The notes beneath the pieces are model-generated. The model worked only from the letters and a program-made list of their open reading frames with translations. It searched no databases and had not been told where the DNA came from. Shown here one piece after another: positions 35,507-45,233 of a stretch of DNA of 64,000 bases. Source of the DNA: Methylomonas sp. MK1 (GTDB lineage Bacteria > Pseudomonadota > Gammaproteobacteria > Methylococcales > Methylomonadaceae); assembly GCF_000365425.1 (NCBI RefSeq), contig NZ_AQOV01000001.1, forward strand, positions 2,728,001 to 2,792,000, read 5' to 3'. The translations under genes and the position numbers were made by a program. Position 1 is the first letter of the stretch. Every line of letters begins with the position of its first letter.

Positions 35507-37726
35507 TCACATCGCATACTTCTTCATCAGACCCGGCACATCGAGTATCAGCGCTATCTTGCCGTCACCGGTAATGGTGGCTCCCGCCAGCCCTTCCAAT
35601 CCATGTAACTTGGCACCCAGCGCTTTAATCACCACCTCTTCCTGACCGATCAATTGATCCACCACAAAACCAACATGCCTGCCGCCGGCGTTCACCACCA
35701 CCACATGATTGGTCGGCTGCGTTTCGCCTGTGAAATAAGAACCTCTGACCAGCCATTCGCTTAAATAAAACAGCGGTAAGGCCTTGTTTCTGACCATTAC
35801 CACCAATTGACCATCTACCTTATTGGTTTTGCTCAAATCCAGATCGAGTATTTCCAGAACGCTGGCCAAGGGCAACGCGAAAGCCTGTCCGCGCAGCTTC
35901 ACCATAAGGGTCGGCATGATAGCCAAAGTCAGAGGCACCTTGATCAGAATAGTGCTGCCCTTGCCTTCCACCGAATCGATTTCCACCACGCCGTTCATTT
36001 GCGCGATACGGGTCTTCACCACGTCCATGCCGACACCGCGACCGGATACGTCGGAAATTTCGGTTTTGGTGGAAAAGCCGGGTAGAAAAATCAGGTTGTA
36101 ACATTCCTTATCGTCAAGACGGGCGGCGCTTTCTTCATCCATCAAGCCTTTTTCCACTACTTTGGCGCGCAGTATGTCGGGGTTCATACCTTTGCCGTCG
36201 TCTTTGATGGACAACTGGATATGATCGCCTTCCTGAGAAGCTTTCAATATCACCACGCCTTCCCGAGGTTTGCCGTTGGCTTCGCGCTCATCCGGCGATT
36301 CGATACCGTGATCTACCGCGTTTCTGACCAAATGCACCAAAGGATCCGCCAGGGCCTCGACCAGATTTTTGTCGAGATCGGTTTCTTCACCCACCAACTC
36401 CAGCCTGATTTCTTTTTTCAGACTTCTAGCCAAATCGCGTACCACACGCGGAAAACGCCCGAAGACTTTTTTGATAGGCTGCATCCGCGTTTTCATCACC
36501 GCCAGTTGTAAATCGGCGGTCACCACATCCAGATTGGATATAGCCTTGGACAACTGTTCGCCAGCTTCGGCATTGGCTTTAAGGGTTTGGAAGCGATTGC
36601 GTACCAGCACCAACTCCCCGACCATATTCATAATATCGTCCAAAATCTGGGTATCTACCCTGACCGTGGTATCGGCTTGCGGTGTTGCGGCTTTACTTTT
36701 GTCGGAAACGGAATCTACTACCGGCGCTACTTTGCCGAGGTTATTTTCGGGCTCCACATCGGCGGGCGGTTTCTCGACCGGCTCGGGTTTAGCAGCCACC
36801 ACCGGTTTCTCGACAGGCGCCGCCACATTTTTAATTGGTGCGTCTTTTTCACCCGCAGCTTGCTCGTCAATCTTGCCCAAATTGGCAGCATCGAACTTAC
36901 CTTTACCGTGTAAAGCATCGAGTACTTTATCGAACTCCTCGTCGGTAATATCCCCCGAATCGTTGGCTTGAACAGGCGCCTCGGCTTTTACCGAAAACTT
37001 GCCTTTGCCATGCAACTCGTCGAGTAAATTTTCAAACTCGTCTTCACTAATTTCGTCATCCGCCGCCGGGGCTGCCGATTGCGGCGCTATGTGTACAGTA
37101 GGAGAACCACCTTTACCATGCAAAGCATCCAGCAAATCTTCGAATTCCTGTTCGGTAATTTCGTCGGCATCTTCCGAGGCGGATTCGCTAGCCAATAACT
37201 CCTCGGGATCGAGCATCGCATCGTAGTCTTGAGCTGCGGATTCTTGAGGGGATAGCTGCTGCCGAGTGGATTCGTAAGTTTCGTTAATTACAGCGGTTTC
37301 AACCGCAATCTCAGCAGGCGCGGATGCAGCAACTTCGGCCGGCCCCGCGTAAGATTTCAAGCGTTTCAATAGACCTTGATCCGCCGATTTTGGCGTATTG
37401 CCCGAACGGACTTGCCCAAACATCTCGTTGACGATGTCAACTACTTGCAAAATCACATCCATCAAATCCGGGGTGACTTGGCGATCACCCTGCCTGAGCA
37501 CGTTAAAAACGTCTTCGGCGTTATGACAAACATCGACCAGAGCGCTGATAGCCAGAAAACCGGCACCGCCCTTTATGGTGTGGAACCCGCGAAATATCGA
37601 GTTGAGGAGATCAAGATCGCCGGGTGATTGCTCCAGTTCTACCAGTTGTTCACCCAGTGAATCGAGAATCTCCCCGGCCTCGACCAGAAAGTCCTGCAAT
37701 ATTTCGTCGTCCAGATCGATCGCCAT
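35507..37726 (-). CDS. cheA: Chemotaxis sensor histidine kinase CheA
   Basis: A 739-residue kinase. The HPt domain at residues 1-105 has the phosphorylated His49 (FRGFHTIKGGAGF). In place of a standard P2 domain there is a long acidic region with three copies of a motif of the form D-I-T/S-x-x-E-F-x-x-L/V-L-D-x-L-H-G-K-G (residues 188-206, 224-242, 258-276). Dimerisation (about 355-420), ATPase (LVHLVRNAVDHGIE, DVSGRGVGMDVVK) and a CheW-like regulatory domain follow. It is the centre of the che block. Confidence 0.96.
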   Translation of the reverse strand: MAIDLDDEILQDFLVEAGEILDSLGEQLVELEQSPGDLDLLNSIFRGFHTIKGGAGFLAISALVDVCHNAEDVFNVLRQGDRQVTPDLMDVILQVVDIVNEMFGQVRSGNTPKSADQGLLKRLKSYAGPAEVAASAPAEIAVETAVINETYESTRQQLSPQESAAQDYDAMLDPEELLASESASEDADEITEQEFEDLLDALHGKGGSPTVHIAPQSAAPAADDEISEDEFENLLDELHGKGKFSVKAEAPVQANDSGDITDEEFDKVLDALHGKGKFDAANLGKIDEQAAGEKDAPIKNVAAPVEKPVVAAKPEPVEKPPADVEPENNLGKVAPVVDSVSDKSKAATPQADTTVRVDTQILDDIMNMVGELVLVRNRFQTLKANAEAGEQLSKAISNLDVVTADLQLAVMKTRMQPIKKVFGRFPRVVRDLARSLKKEIRLELVGEETDLDKNLVEALADPLVHLVRNAVDHGIESPDEREANGKPREGVVILKASQEGDHIQLSIKDDGKGMNPDILRAKVVEKGLMDEESAARLDDKECYNLIFLPGFSTKTEISDVSGRGVGMDVVKTRIAQMNGVVEIDSVEGKGSTILIKVPLTLAIMPTLMVKLRGQAFALPLASVLEILDLDLSKTNKVDGQLVVMVRNKALPLFYLSEWLVRGSYFTGETQPTNHVVVVNAGGRHVGFVVDQLIGQEEVVIKALGAKLHGLEGLAGATITGDGKIALILDVPGLMKKYAM

Positions 37727-37736
37727 GTTGTTTTCC

Positions 37737-38459
37737 TCAGAAACCTAGACTAGACAGTAAATCATCAACATCGACCTGACTTGTGGCGACATCGCCGGCT
37801 CTGTCATCTACTCCGGGGACAACCGGTCCGGGCACTTCGGGCTGCAACGCCGCTCCGCTGCTTGGCGTGATTTTGCGACTGGAAATTTTGATCAGATTAA
37901 CCATGCTGCCTTCTAGATCCTGCACCAAATCGATAACCCGGCGGATAATCTGCCCGGTAATATCTTGAAACCCTTGCGCCATCAAAATATCGTTTAAACC
38001 CGCCTGGATTTTTTCCAGAGACACTTGCGATTGCTCAAAATATTGACTGAGGTCGGCGCTCATCGCCTTAAACTCGTCGAACGGCATTTCCCGATCCAAA
38101 AAGCGATTCCATTGCGCCGACAATTGTTTAACCTGCCCGTTCAGCTCATCCGATACCGGCAACAACTCTTCAACGGCGGTTAGCGTCTGATCCGCGGCTT
38201 GTTCGGTCATGGCGATCACATAATGCAGGCGCTCCTTGGCGTCCGGGATATCGTGCTCAGCCATGGCCGCTATTTTAGAATCGACGGAAAAACTAACCAT
38301 GGTGTCGTGCAATTGGCGAGTTAGGCGGCCAATTTCTTTAAACAATTGTGTTTCTCTTAATCCGGCTACTTGATCGAGAATTTCGTCGGCAGCCGCTTCG
38401 TCGCATTTTTCTAATGCTGCGACCAAATCTCGGGCCAAACTCAGCAGGTCAGTATTCAT
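37737..38459 (-). CDS. cheZ: CheY-P phosphatase CheZ
   Basis: A 240-residue, largely helical phosphatase that dephosphorylates CheY. The active-site helix GFQDITGQIIRRVIDLVQDL holds the catalytic Gln, and the end VDVDDLLSSLGF is the conserved CheY-binding tail. Length and order (cheY-cheZ-cheA) match other gammaproteobacterial polar flagellar operons. It is 10 bases before cheA. Confidence 0.95.
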   Translation of the reverse strand: MNTDLLSLARDLVAALEKCDEAAADEILDQVAGLRETQLFKEIGRLTRQLHDTMVSFSVDSKIAAMAEHDIPDAKERLHYVIAMTEQAADQTLTAVEELLPVSDELNGQVKQLSAQWNRFLDREMPFDEFKAMSADLSQYFEQSQVSLEKIQAGLNDILMAQGFQDITGQIIRRVIDLVQDLEGSMVNLIKISSRKITPSSGAALQPEVPGPVVPGVDDRAGDVATSQVDVDDLLSSLGF

Positions 38460-38476
38460 CGTAATCTCCCTGTGCT

Positions 38477-38863
38477 TCAGCCGTCGATGCGTTCAAAAAT
38501 CTTTTCGATTTTCTCTTTAAGCGTAGCAGCAGTAAAAGGCTTGATGACATACCCATTTACACCGGCCTGCGCAGCCATAATGATTTGCTCGCGCTTGGCT
38601 TCGGCTGTGACCATCAACACCGGCAGATTGGCCAAACTGGGAGTAGACCTGACGGCCTTCAATAAATCGATGCCGGTCATACCCGGCATATTCCAGTCAG
38701 TAATCAAAAAATCGATACCGCCTTTTTCCAAAATAGGCAGTGCCGTTTTACCGTCGTCAGCTTCCACAGTGTTGGTAAAACCCAGATCTTTCAACAGGTT
38801 TTTTACTATTCTCCGCATTGTCGAAAAGTCATCGACAACCAGAATACGCATATTTTTATCCAA
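38477..38863 (-). CDS. cheY: Chemotaxis response regulator CheY
   Basis: A 128-residue single receiver domain. The acidic pair Asp11-Asp12 and the phospho-acceptor Asp56 ([13 protein letters not shown]) are present, with [11 protein letters not shown] and the Lys in [15 protein letters not shown]. It binds the FliM/FliN switch when phosphorylated. The first codon is TTG at 38863, supported by GGTGGAG 7 bases upstream; an ATG at 38851 gives the slightly shorter form seen in Pseudomonas. Confidence 0.96.
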   Translation of the reverse strand: MDKNMRILVVDDFSTMRRIVKNLLKDLGFTNTVEADDGKTALPILEKGGIDFLITDWNMPGMTGIDLLKAVRSTPSLANLPVLMVTAEAKREQIIMAAQAGVNGYVIKPFTAATLKEKIEKIFERIDG

Positions 38864-38950
38864 GGATAATCTCCACCCAGATTACTTTATTGTTAAGAAA
38901 CCTCTAATTTGTGGCTAATAATTGCGAAAAATTCCTGCAATAACCACATA

Positions 38951-39697
38951 TTAGCTGCACTTTTCATTATCTTTCCCTTCCACCCAATCCGCAAGTCTAG
39001 CGCGTAAGCGCAACATCGCCTGACTACAAATTTGGCTAACCCGCGATTCGCTAACATCCAGCACCTTGCCAATTTCACGCAAATTCAGCTCTTCATCGTA
39101 ATACAGCGATATGACTAGGCGTTCGCGCTCCGGTAATTCCGAGATGGCCTTGGCCAGGGCTTTTTGAAAATGCTGTTGGATCAGCACCTCATCCGGCTGC
39201 TGATTGCCGTGCACATCGTCAATGACGCTGTCTTCGCCTTGCACCAATTCTTCGACGCTAAAGGTCTTGCAAGACACCGCGTCTTGCAGAATATGATGGT
39301 ATTCGGTCAGATCGATACCCATATGCCCGGCCACTTCGGTATCCTTGGCGTCGCGACCCAGATGGTTTTCAACCTCGCGTATCGCCTCCGCCACCATCCT
39401 GGCTTTCTTGTGCACCGAACGAGGCGTCCAATCCGAACGGCGCAATTCATCCAGCATAGCCCCGCGAATGCGGATGCCGGCGTAAGTATCAAAGCTGGCA
39501 CCCTGGCCGGCGTCATAATGTTTCAGCGCTTCCAGCAACCCCAGCATGCCGGATTGAATCAAATCATCGAGCTGCACCGTATCGGGCAACCGGCCCATCA
39601 AGTGGTAGGCAATGCGTTTTACCAGCGGCGCATGTTGAATGACTAAAGCATCAACATTTCCAGCCTGCACGGCAGCATACATTGCCGCTCCGCTCAT
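38951..39697 (-). CDS. fliA: Flagellar sigma factor FliA (sigma-28)
   Basis: A 248-residue sigma-28 that directs late flagellar and chemotaxis genes. Region 2 includes HAPLVKRIAYHLMGRLPDTV, DDLIQSGMLGLLEALKHYD and ASFDTYAGIRIRGAMLDELR; region 4 has ELPERERLVISLYYDEELNL and EIGKVLDVSESRVSQI. The start overlaps the fleN stop by 4 bases. An 87-base gap to cheY follows and may hold a promoter, but I see no good sigma-28 match there. Confidence 0.96.
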   Translation of the reverse strand: MSGAAMYAAVQAGNVDALVIQHAPLVKRIAYHLMGRLPDTVQLDDLIQSGMLGLLEALKHYDAGQGASFDTYAGIRIRGAMLDELRRSDWTPRSVHKKARMVAEAIREVENHLGRDAKDTEVAGHMGIDLTEYHHILQDAVSCKTFSVEELVQGEDSVIDDVHGNQQPDEVLIQQHFQKALAKAISELPERERLVISLYYDEELNLREIGKVLDVSESRVSQICSQAMLRLRARLADWVEGKDNEKCS

Positions 39698-40566
39698 GCA
39701 ACATCCTCTTTCGCGCTGTACTGGATCATCCGTTCGACAAAAAACTCCAGGTAGCCGCCCGCTTTGGGCTTGATGGGCCAGCTGTCGATTTTCCGCGCCA
39801 GATTCTTGATGGCCAGTGCCGCTTTACTTTGCGGGAACGCTTCCACCACCGGGGTTTGCTTTTGCACGGACTTTTTCAAATATTCGTCCTGCGGTACTGC
39901 GCCGACAAAATGCAAGGCGACGTCCAAATAACGGTCGGTCACTTTACTCAACTTATTGAACAAAGCCTGTCCATGTTCTGCGGACTGCACCATATTCGTA
40001 ATGATGTGAAAGCTGTTAAGCCCGTAATCTCTATTCAACAATTTGATGTAAGCATAGGCGTCGGCCAGTGAAGTCGGCTCATCGCAAACCACCACAATGA
40101 TTTCCTGACAAGCACGGGCAAAATTCACCACGCTTGCCGAAATACCGGCAGCGGTATCGACGATCAACACATCCAACTCTCGGTCGATTTCGCTAAAAGC
40201 CCGTATCACGCCGGCTTGCTCGATACTCGACAAATCGGACATCCGCTGAATACCCGACGAAGCCGGAATGATTTTTAGCCCGGAAGGCCCGGTCATCATG
40301 ATGTCCTTCAAGCTTTTTTCGCCGCTCAATACATGCGACAAATTGAATTCGGGAAACATGCCCAACAAAATATCGACATTGGCCAAACCCATATCGGCAT
40401 CGAGTATCGCCACCCGCCTGCCCATTTTGGACAGCGCTACACCGATATTCACGGAAAGATTGGTTTTACCAACCCCACCCTTGCCACTTGTTACCGCGAT
40501 TACTCGCACCGGTTTCATATGTCTCATTTGTCTAATTCCAGCTGCCTGATCGAATGACTTATGCAT
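39694..40566 (-). CDS. fleN: Flagellar number regulator FleN/FlhG (MinD-like ATPase)
   Basis: A 290-residue MinD/ParA ATPase that limits polar flagellar number, opposing FlhF. The start at 40566 is chosen because it yields the conserved N-terminal motif DQAAGIR (residues 6-12), which in relatives stimulates the FlhF GTPase. The deviant Walker A SGKGGVGKTN and VAILDADMGLANVDILLGM follow, with the C-terminal amphipathic membrane helix GYLEFFVERMIQY. It overlaps flhF by 8 bases. Confidence 0.94.
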   Translation of the reverse strand: MHKSFDQAAGIRQMRHMKPVRVIAVTSGKGGVGKTNLSVNIGVALSKMGRRVAILDADMGLANVDILLGMFPEFNLSHVLSGEKSLKDIMMTGPSGLKIIPASSGIQRMSDLSSIEQAGVIRAFSEIDRELDVLIVDTAAGISASVVNFARACQEIIVVVCDEPTSLADAYAYIKLLNRDYGLNSFHIITNMVQSAEHGQALFNKLSKVTDRYLDVALHFVGAVPQDEYLKKSVQKQTPVVEAFPQSKAALAIKNLARKIDSWPIKPKAGGYLEFFVERMIQYSAKEDVA

Positions 40567-41965
40567 GACTTTCCGCCAGCCAGTCTTCAACATTCACATC
40601 GTCGCCATAGCCACGGTCCTGATCGACACTTTCCATACACTGCTGAATCAAGGCATCGGCATCGGGTAAGTAAATATCTTCCGGAACCTGCTGACCGTCA
40701 GTGATAAATGACAATGGCATGCGCCGCTCGATAATCGCCGACAACGCGGTACCTTTGCTAACTGCCTCATCAAACTTGGTTAGTATAGTCGCTTGTGGTT
40801 CGAGTATTCGGAACGCGTCCATAATTTCCAGCATTGCTTTATATTGCGTGGTTGCGGACATCACCAAATAGGAGCGTATAGGCAAATCGCCGTGTTGCAA
40901 GGTTTTCAGCTGCTCCGCCAAGCGCATATCGCGCTGACTCATGCCTGCGGTGTCGATCAAAATCAGGCGTTTATCGGAAAAACTGTTGATATGCCTGCGC
41001 AATTCCTCCGCATCGCCCGCCACTCTGACCGGCACATCCAGAATTCTGCCGTAAGTATTGATTTGCTCGTGCGCACCGATCCGATAATTGTCCGTGGTAA
41101 TCAGCGCGATCTGCCGGGAGCCGTGTTTTAAAATAAACTGCGCAGCCAATTTAGCGACTGTGGTGGTTTTACCAACGCCGGTCGAGCCGACCAATGCGGC
41201 GATCCCGCCTTGATCCAGCAAATTGTCGTCGGCTATCGGCACCAGTCTGGCCAACATTTCTTGAGCTTTGCCAATAGCCAAATCGAATTGTTTATGGCTG
41301 CCCAGCCGATTGGCTATCTTGCCCGCCAAATTTTTCGAAAAACCGCACTCCAACATCCGGTCGCGCAAATCATCGTGTAAAGGTAGCCCGTGTTGCGGCA
41401 TTTGCATGACTATATTCGACAACTTACTGTCCAACATGGTCCGCAGTTCTTTCATTTCCGCACGCATTTCGTCGATGAATTTATCGCCATTGTGCGCTTG
41501 AACCGGCCGAGGCTCGGTTAACGGTTTTAATTTTGGATCGGCATTCGCCCACGCTGGTTTTTCGACTTGGCGAACTTTTTCGGAGATTTTCTGCGCGTTG
41601 TTATGACCAACCTGGAGTTTTTCGGCATAACCGACGTATTGATCCAGGTTACGGCGGATCGGGTTTTCCGGAATACTGCCTTCCGCGCCGCGTTTTCTGG
41701 CGCTGCTTAAAACATGCAGCGATTTTTTTTCGGCTTCGAGATCTGGCAAATCGACTTTTTTAACTTCATTGGGCGGCGATTTTTCGTCTTCGCGTTGCTT
41801 GAGATTTTTATGAATGACTTGCTCGTCAAAGTCGCGGGCCGCAACGATTTCCACGCCGCCATCCACCGAACGGTTGGACATAATCACTGCATCGGCGCCC
41901 AATTCTTCTTTGACCATGCGCATGGCCTGCCGTATGTCTGCTGCAAAAAAGCGTTTAATTTTCAT
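40559..41965 (-). CDS. flhF: Flagellar biosynthesis GTPase FlhF
   Basis: A 468-residue SRP-type GTPase that sets polar flagellar position. N-terminal B domain begins MKIKRFFAADIRQAMRMVKE; the NG domain has G1 VGSTGVGKTTTVAKLA, TTDNYRIGAHEQ, ILIDTAGMSQRDMRLAEQL and TKFDEAVSKGTAL. Length is typical for gammaproteobacteria. It acts with FleN encoded immediately downstream and starts 15 bases after flhA. Confidence 0.96.
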   Translation of the reverse strand: MKIKRFFAADIRQAMRMVKEELGADAVIMSNRSVDGGVEIVAARDFDEQVIHKNLKQREDEKSPPNEVKKVDLPDLEAEKKSLHVLSSARKRGAEGSIPENPIRRNLDQYVGYAEKLQVGHNNAQKISEKVRQVEKPAWANADPKLKPLTEPRPVQAHNGDKFIDEMRAEMKELRTMLDSKLSNIVMQMPQHGLPLHDDLRDRMLECGFSKNLAGKIANRLGSHKQFDLAIGKAQEMLARLVPIADDNLLDQGGIAALVGSTGVGKTTTVAKLAAQFILKHGSRQIALITTDNYRIGAHEQINTYGRILDVPVRVAGDAEELRRHINSFSDKRLILIDTAGMSQRDMRLAEQLKTLQHGDLPIRSYLVMSATTQYKAMLEIMDAFRILEPQATILTKFDEAVSKGTALSAIIERRMPLSFITDGQQVPEDIYLPDADALIQQCMESVDQDRGYGDDVNVEDWLAESHA

Positions 41966-41980
41966 CGCGCAACCTCTATT

Positions 41981-44086
41981 TTATTGTCCACGCTGTCCCA
42001 CTGTGGAAACCACCCTGATCTGCCGATCTTGGGGGATTTCATTATAGGCCAGCACATGTAAGCCGGATATCGAATGACGAACGAAGCGAGCCAACCAGGG
42101 ACGAATATAAGAAGACACCAACAACACTGCGGTCTGTCCTTCCATTTCCATCCTTTGCGCACTTTCCTCCAAGGATTTGTGCATCTGCTCAGCCAGGCCC
42201 GGTTCTAAACCGGCACCACCTTCGCCCGCCGTCTGCAATGACCTATGCAATATCTGTTCCAACCCAGGATCTAGGGTTATAACCGGAATCTCTGTCTGTA
42301 CCCCATTGATTTCATGGACAATTGAGCGTCCCAAGGCCGCCCGTACCGCCGAAGTCAAGATGTCCGGATCTTGACTCTTCACCCCGTACTCCGCCAAAGT
42401 TTCGGCGATGGTCCGTAAATCGCGAATCGAAACCCGCTCTTGCAGCAAATTTTGTAAAACCTTCACCAAAATACCCAAGGGCAAGGTTTTCGGTACCAAA
42501 TCCTCGACCAGCTTCGGCGCCACTTTCGATAGATTGTCCAGCAACTGCTGCGCCTCTTCGTAACCAAATAATTCGTGCGCATTGCTTTGTAGAATATGAC
42601 TGAGATGCGTGGCCACCACCGTGCTGGGGTCGACTACCGTGTAACCCAGGGTTTGCGCCTGGTCTTTTTGATTGGCATCGATCCAGATCGCATCCAAACC
42701 AAACGCAGGATCCTTGCACGGCGCGCCTTGCAATGTGCCGAACACCCGGCCTGGGTTAATCGCCATTTCTTTCTCGGGCATGATATTGGCTTCGCCGACG
42801 CTCACGCCCATCAAGGAAATCCGGTATTCGGTAGGCGACAAATCCAGGTTATCCCGAATATGCACCGAAGGAATTAGAAAACCCAGCTCTTGCGACAATT
42901 TCTTGCGCACACCCTTGATGCGCATCATCAATTGGCCGCCCTGATTCCTATCCACCAGCGGAATCAAGCGATACCCCACTTCCAGACCAATCGCATCGAC
43001 CGGCATCACATCGTCCCAGCCTAATTCCTTGATTTCGGTTTTGGCTAGTTGTTGCGGCGAGACGATGCGCTCCATTTCCAGGGCTTTTTCTTCCTCCAGC
43101 TTACGCCGCCTATCGATAAGATAAGCACCGCCGACCAGTGTCAACGCCAGCAAGATGAACACTAGATTCGGCATGCCGGGAATGATGCCTAAGATGCCCA
43201 TAACCGCCGCAGTCACCAGCAGCGTTCGGGGATCTTCAAACAGTTGCGAACTCAACTGTTTGCCAATGTCTTGTTTGCTGCCGCGGACCCGCGTGACCAC
43301 CATCGCGGCAGCGACCGATAATAGCAGCGACGGAATCTGCGCCACCAACCCGTCACCGATAGTCAGCAACACATAAACATTGGCGGCGTCGGCAAAGCTC
43401 ATGCCGTGTTGACCCACGCCTATCGCCAAACCGCCTATCATGTTCACGAACAAAATGATGATGCCCGCTACCGCGTCGCCGCGCACGAATTTACTGGCGC
43501 CATCCATCGATCCGTAAAAATCGGCTTCGGCAGCCACTTCTTCGCGGCGGGCACGAGCTTCATCTTGGTTGATCAACCCGGAATTCAAATCAGCGTCGAT
43601 AGCCATCTGCTTGCCCGGCATCGCGTCCAAAGTAAAACGGGCGCTCACCTCCGCTACCCGTCCGGCACCTTTGGTTACCACCATAAAATTGATGACCACC
43701 AAGATCGCAAACACTACGATACCCACCGCAAAATTGCCGCCGATGACGAATGAACCGAAGGCTTCGATGACTTTGCCGGCGGCATCCCCGCCCTCATGGC
43801 CGCGAATCAACACCACCCGGGTGGAAGCCACGTTCAAGGACAGCCGCAACAAGGTTGCCACCAAAATCACAGTGGGGAAGGACGCAAACTCCAGCGGCTT
43901 GAGGGTGTAAATCACCACCAGCAGGATAATCAGCGAGAACGCAATATTGAAGGTAAAAAACAAATCCAGCACAAACGGCGGCAGCGGCAAAATCAACAAT
44001 GCCAGCAACATCACAATCAATAGTGGCGCGCCCAAGCCCAAGCCTGTCAGTGCTTTAAGTGCGTTGAGTAGTTTCGTAAAATCCAT
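41981..44086 (-). CDS. flhA: Flagellar export apparatus protein FlhA
   Basis: A 701-residue export-gate protein with about eight TM helices in the first 320 residues and a large cytoplasmic domain that docks chaperone-substrate complexes. The FHIPEP-type signature region VSARFTLDAMPGKQMAIDAD is present, with PSLLLSVAAAMVVTRVRG. Length is normal. It lies between flhB and flhF, 19 bases after flhB. Confidence 0.97.
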   Translation of the reverse strand: MDFTKLLNALKALTGLGLGAPLLIVMLLALLILPLPPFVLDLFFTFNIAFSLIILLVVIYTLKPLEFASFPTVILVATLLRLSLNVASTRVVLIRGHEGGDAAGKVIEAFGSFVIGGNFAVGIVVFAILVVINFMVVTKGAGRVAEVSARFTLDAMPGKQMAIDADLNSGLINQDEARARREEVAAEADFYGSMDGASKFVRGDAVAGIIILFVNMIGGLAIGVGQHGMSFADAANVYVLLTIGDGLVAQIPSLLLSVAAAMVVTRVRGSKQDIGKQLSSQLFEDPRTLLVTAAVMGILGIIPGMPNLVFILLALTLVGGAYLIDRRRKLEEEKALEMERIVSPQQLAKTEIKELGWDDVMPVDAIGLEVGYRLIPLVDRNQGGQLMMRIKGVRKKLSQELGFLIPSVHIRDNLDLSPTEYRISLMGVSVGEANIMPEKEMAINPGRVFGTLQGAPCKDPAFGLDAIWIDANQKDQAQTLGYTVVDPSTVVATHLSHILQSNAHELFGYEEAQQLLDNLSKVAPKLVEDLVPKTLPLGILVKVLQNLLQERVSIRDLRTIAETLAEYGVKSQDPDILTSAVRAALGRSIVHEINGVQTEIPVITLDPGLEQILHRSLQTAGEGGAGLEPGLAEQMHKSLEESAQRMEMEGQTAVLLVSSYIRPWLARFVRHSISGLHVLAYNEIPQDRQIRVVSTVGQRGQ

Positions 44087-44105
44087 AATTCAGCTCGATA
44101 CCGGG

Positions 44106-45233
44106 CTATTGCTTAAAGTCGTCGGGTACTTGCACATCGGTAGGCGGAACCGGTTTGTTCCAGCCGTATTGCGTCGAAGCCCGTAATTGAAAAACGTAGG
44201 CCAATACTTGGGCGACCGCCAAGAATAAGCCGCGCGGTATTTCCTGATTCAGGTCGGTGGAATAATATAAAGCTCTCGCCAGCGAAGGGGCTGCAACCAA
44301 GGGTACTTGCGAGGCCATTGCCAGCTGCCGAATCTGCGCGGCAACTAAATCGGTACCTTTGGCAACCAGCAAGGGTGCGCCATTGCCGCTCTGATCGTAT
44401 TTTAAGGCTACCGCGAAATGGGTGGGGTTGGTGACGATGACATCGGCACTAGGCACTGCATCCATCATCCGCCGTTGTGCGGCCTCCATCTGCATCCTGC
44501 GAATTTTGCCTTTAACTTCCGGATTACCCTCTTGATCCTTGGCTTCATCGCGAACCTCCTGCTTGGTCATTTTCAATTGGCGCTGGTGATTCCACAATTG
44601 ATAGGGCGCATCCAGCATCACCAACAGCAAAAAGGTAGCGCTTAAAATCACCAAACAGAAGGAAATAATATCGCCGACATGATGGATGGCTTGATCGAGG
44701 GGCAAGCGGCTCAAGCCCATAAAATCGTCGAAGTACAGTTTGAACAAATTCCAGGAGACAATCGCAACCAGTAAGGTTTTGATGATGGCCTTGACCAGTT
44801 CGACCAAGCCTTGAATTCCGATGATTTTTTTTATCCCAGTCAGCGGATTGAGCTTGGAAAACTTCACCTCGAAGGCTTCGCTGGTAAAGTTCCAACCGCC
44901 CAACATCATCGCCGCCGCCAAATCGGCAACCACCAATACCACCAAAAACGGCAGAATTACCCACAAACCTTCGGCAAACGCCGCCTTCAAATAAATCAAA
45001 GGCGTCGCCGGATCGAACACGGCCTCCCGCGACAACTGTAAAGGATGCCTCATCATCTCCAGCATGCTGCGCCACATACCTTGACCGGAATAGAAAAACA
45101 GCGCGGCACTGGTAATTAAGGTCACAAAGGTGTTGAGTTCCTTGGACCGCGGAACCTGGCCTTTTTTACGTGAATCGGTAAGTCGCTTACCGGTGGGGTC
45201 TTCGGTTTTATCTTGACCGGAATCTTCTGCCAT
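44106..45233 (-). CDS. flhB: Flagellar export switch protein FlhB
   Basis: A 375-residue substrate-specificity switch with four TM helices and a cytoplasmic domain that self-cleaves at Asn-Pro in the NPTH motif (VIVTNPTHFAVALKYDQSG). The N-terminal EDSGQDKTEDPTGKRLTDSR is typical. It works with FliK to switch export from rod/hook to filament; fliK is not in the window. fliR ends one base before the flhB start. Confidence 0.97.
   Translation of the reverse strand: MAEDSGQDKTEDPTGKRLTDSRKKGQVPRSKELNTFVTLITSAALFFYSGQGMWRSMLEMMRHPLQLSREAVFDPATPLIYLKAAFAEGLWVILPFLVVLVVADLAAAMMLGGWNFTSEAFEVKFSKLNPLTGIKKIIGIQGLVELVKAIIKTLLVAIVSWNLFKLYFDDFMGLSRLPLDQAIHHVGDIISFCLVILSATFLLLVMLDAPYQLWNHQRQLKMTKQEVRDEAKDQEGNPEVKGKIRRMQMEAAQRRMMDAVPSADVIVTNPTHFAVALKYDQSGNGAPLLVAKGTDLVAAQIRQLAMASQVPLVAAPSLARALYYSTDLNQEIPRGLFLAVAQVLAYVFQLRASTQYGWNKPVPPTDVQVPDDFKQ

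Noticed and set aside
38864..38950. Sigma-28 promoter between fliA and cheY
   Set aside because: I searched the minus strand for TAAA-N-GCCGATAA-like elements and found no convincing match.
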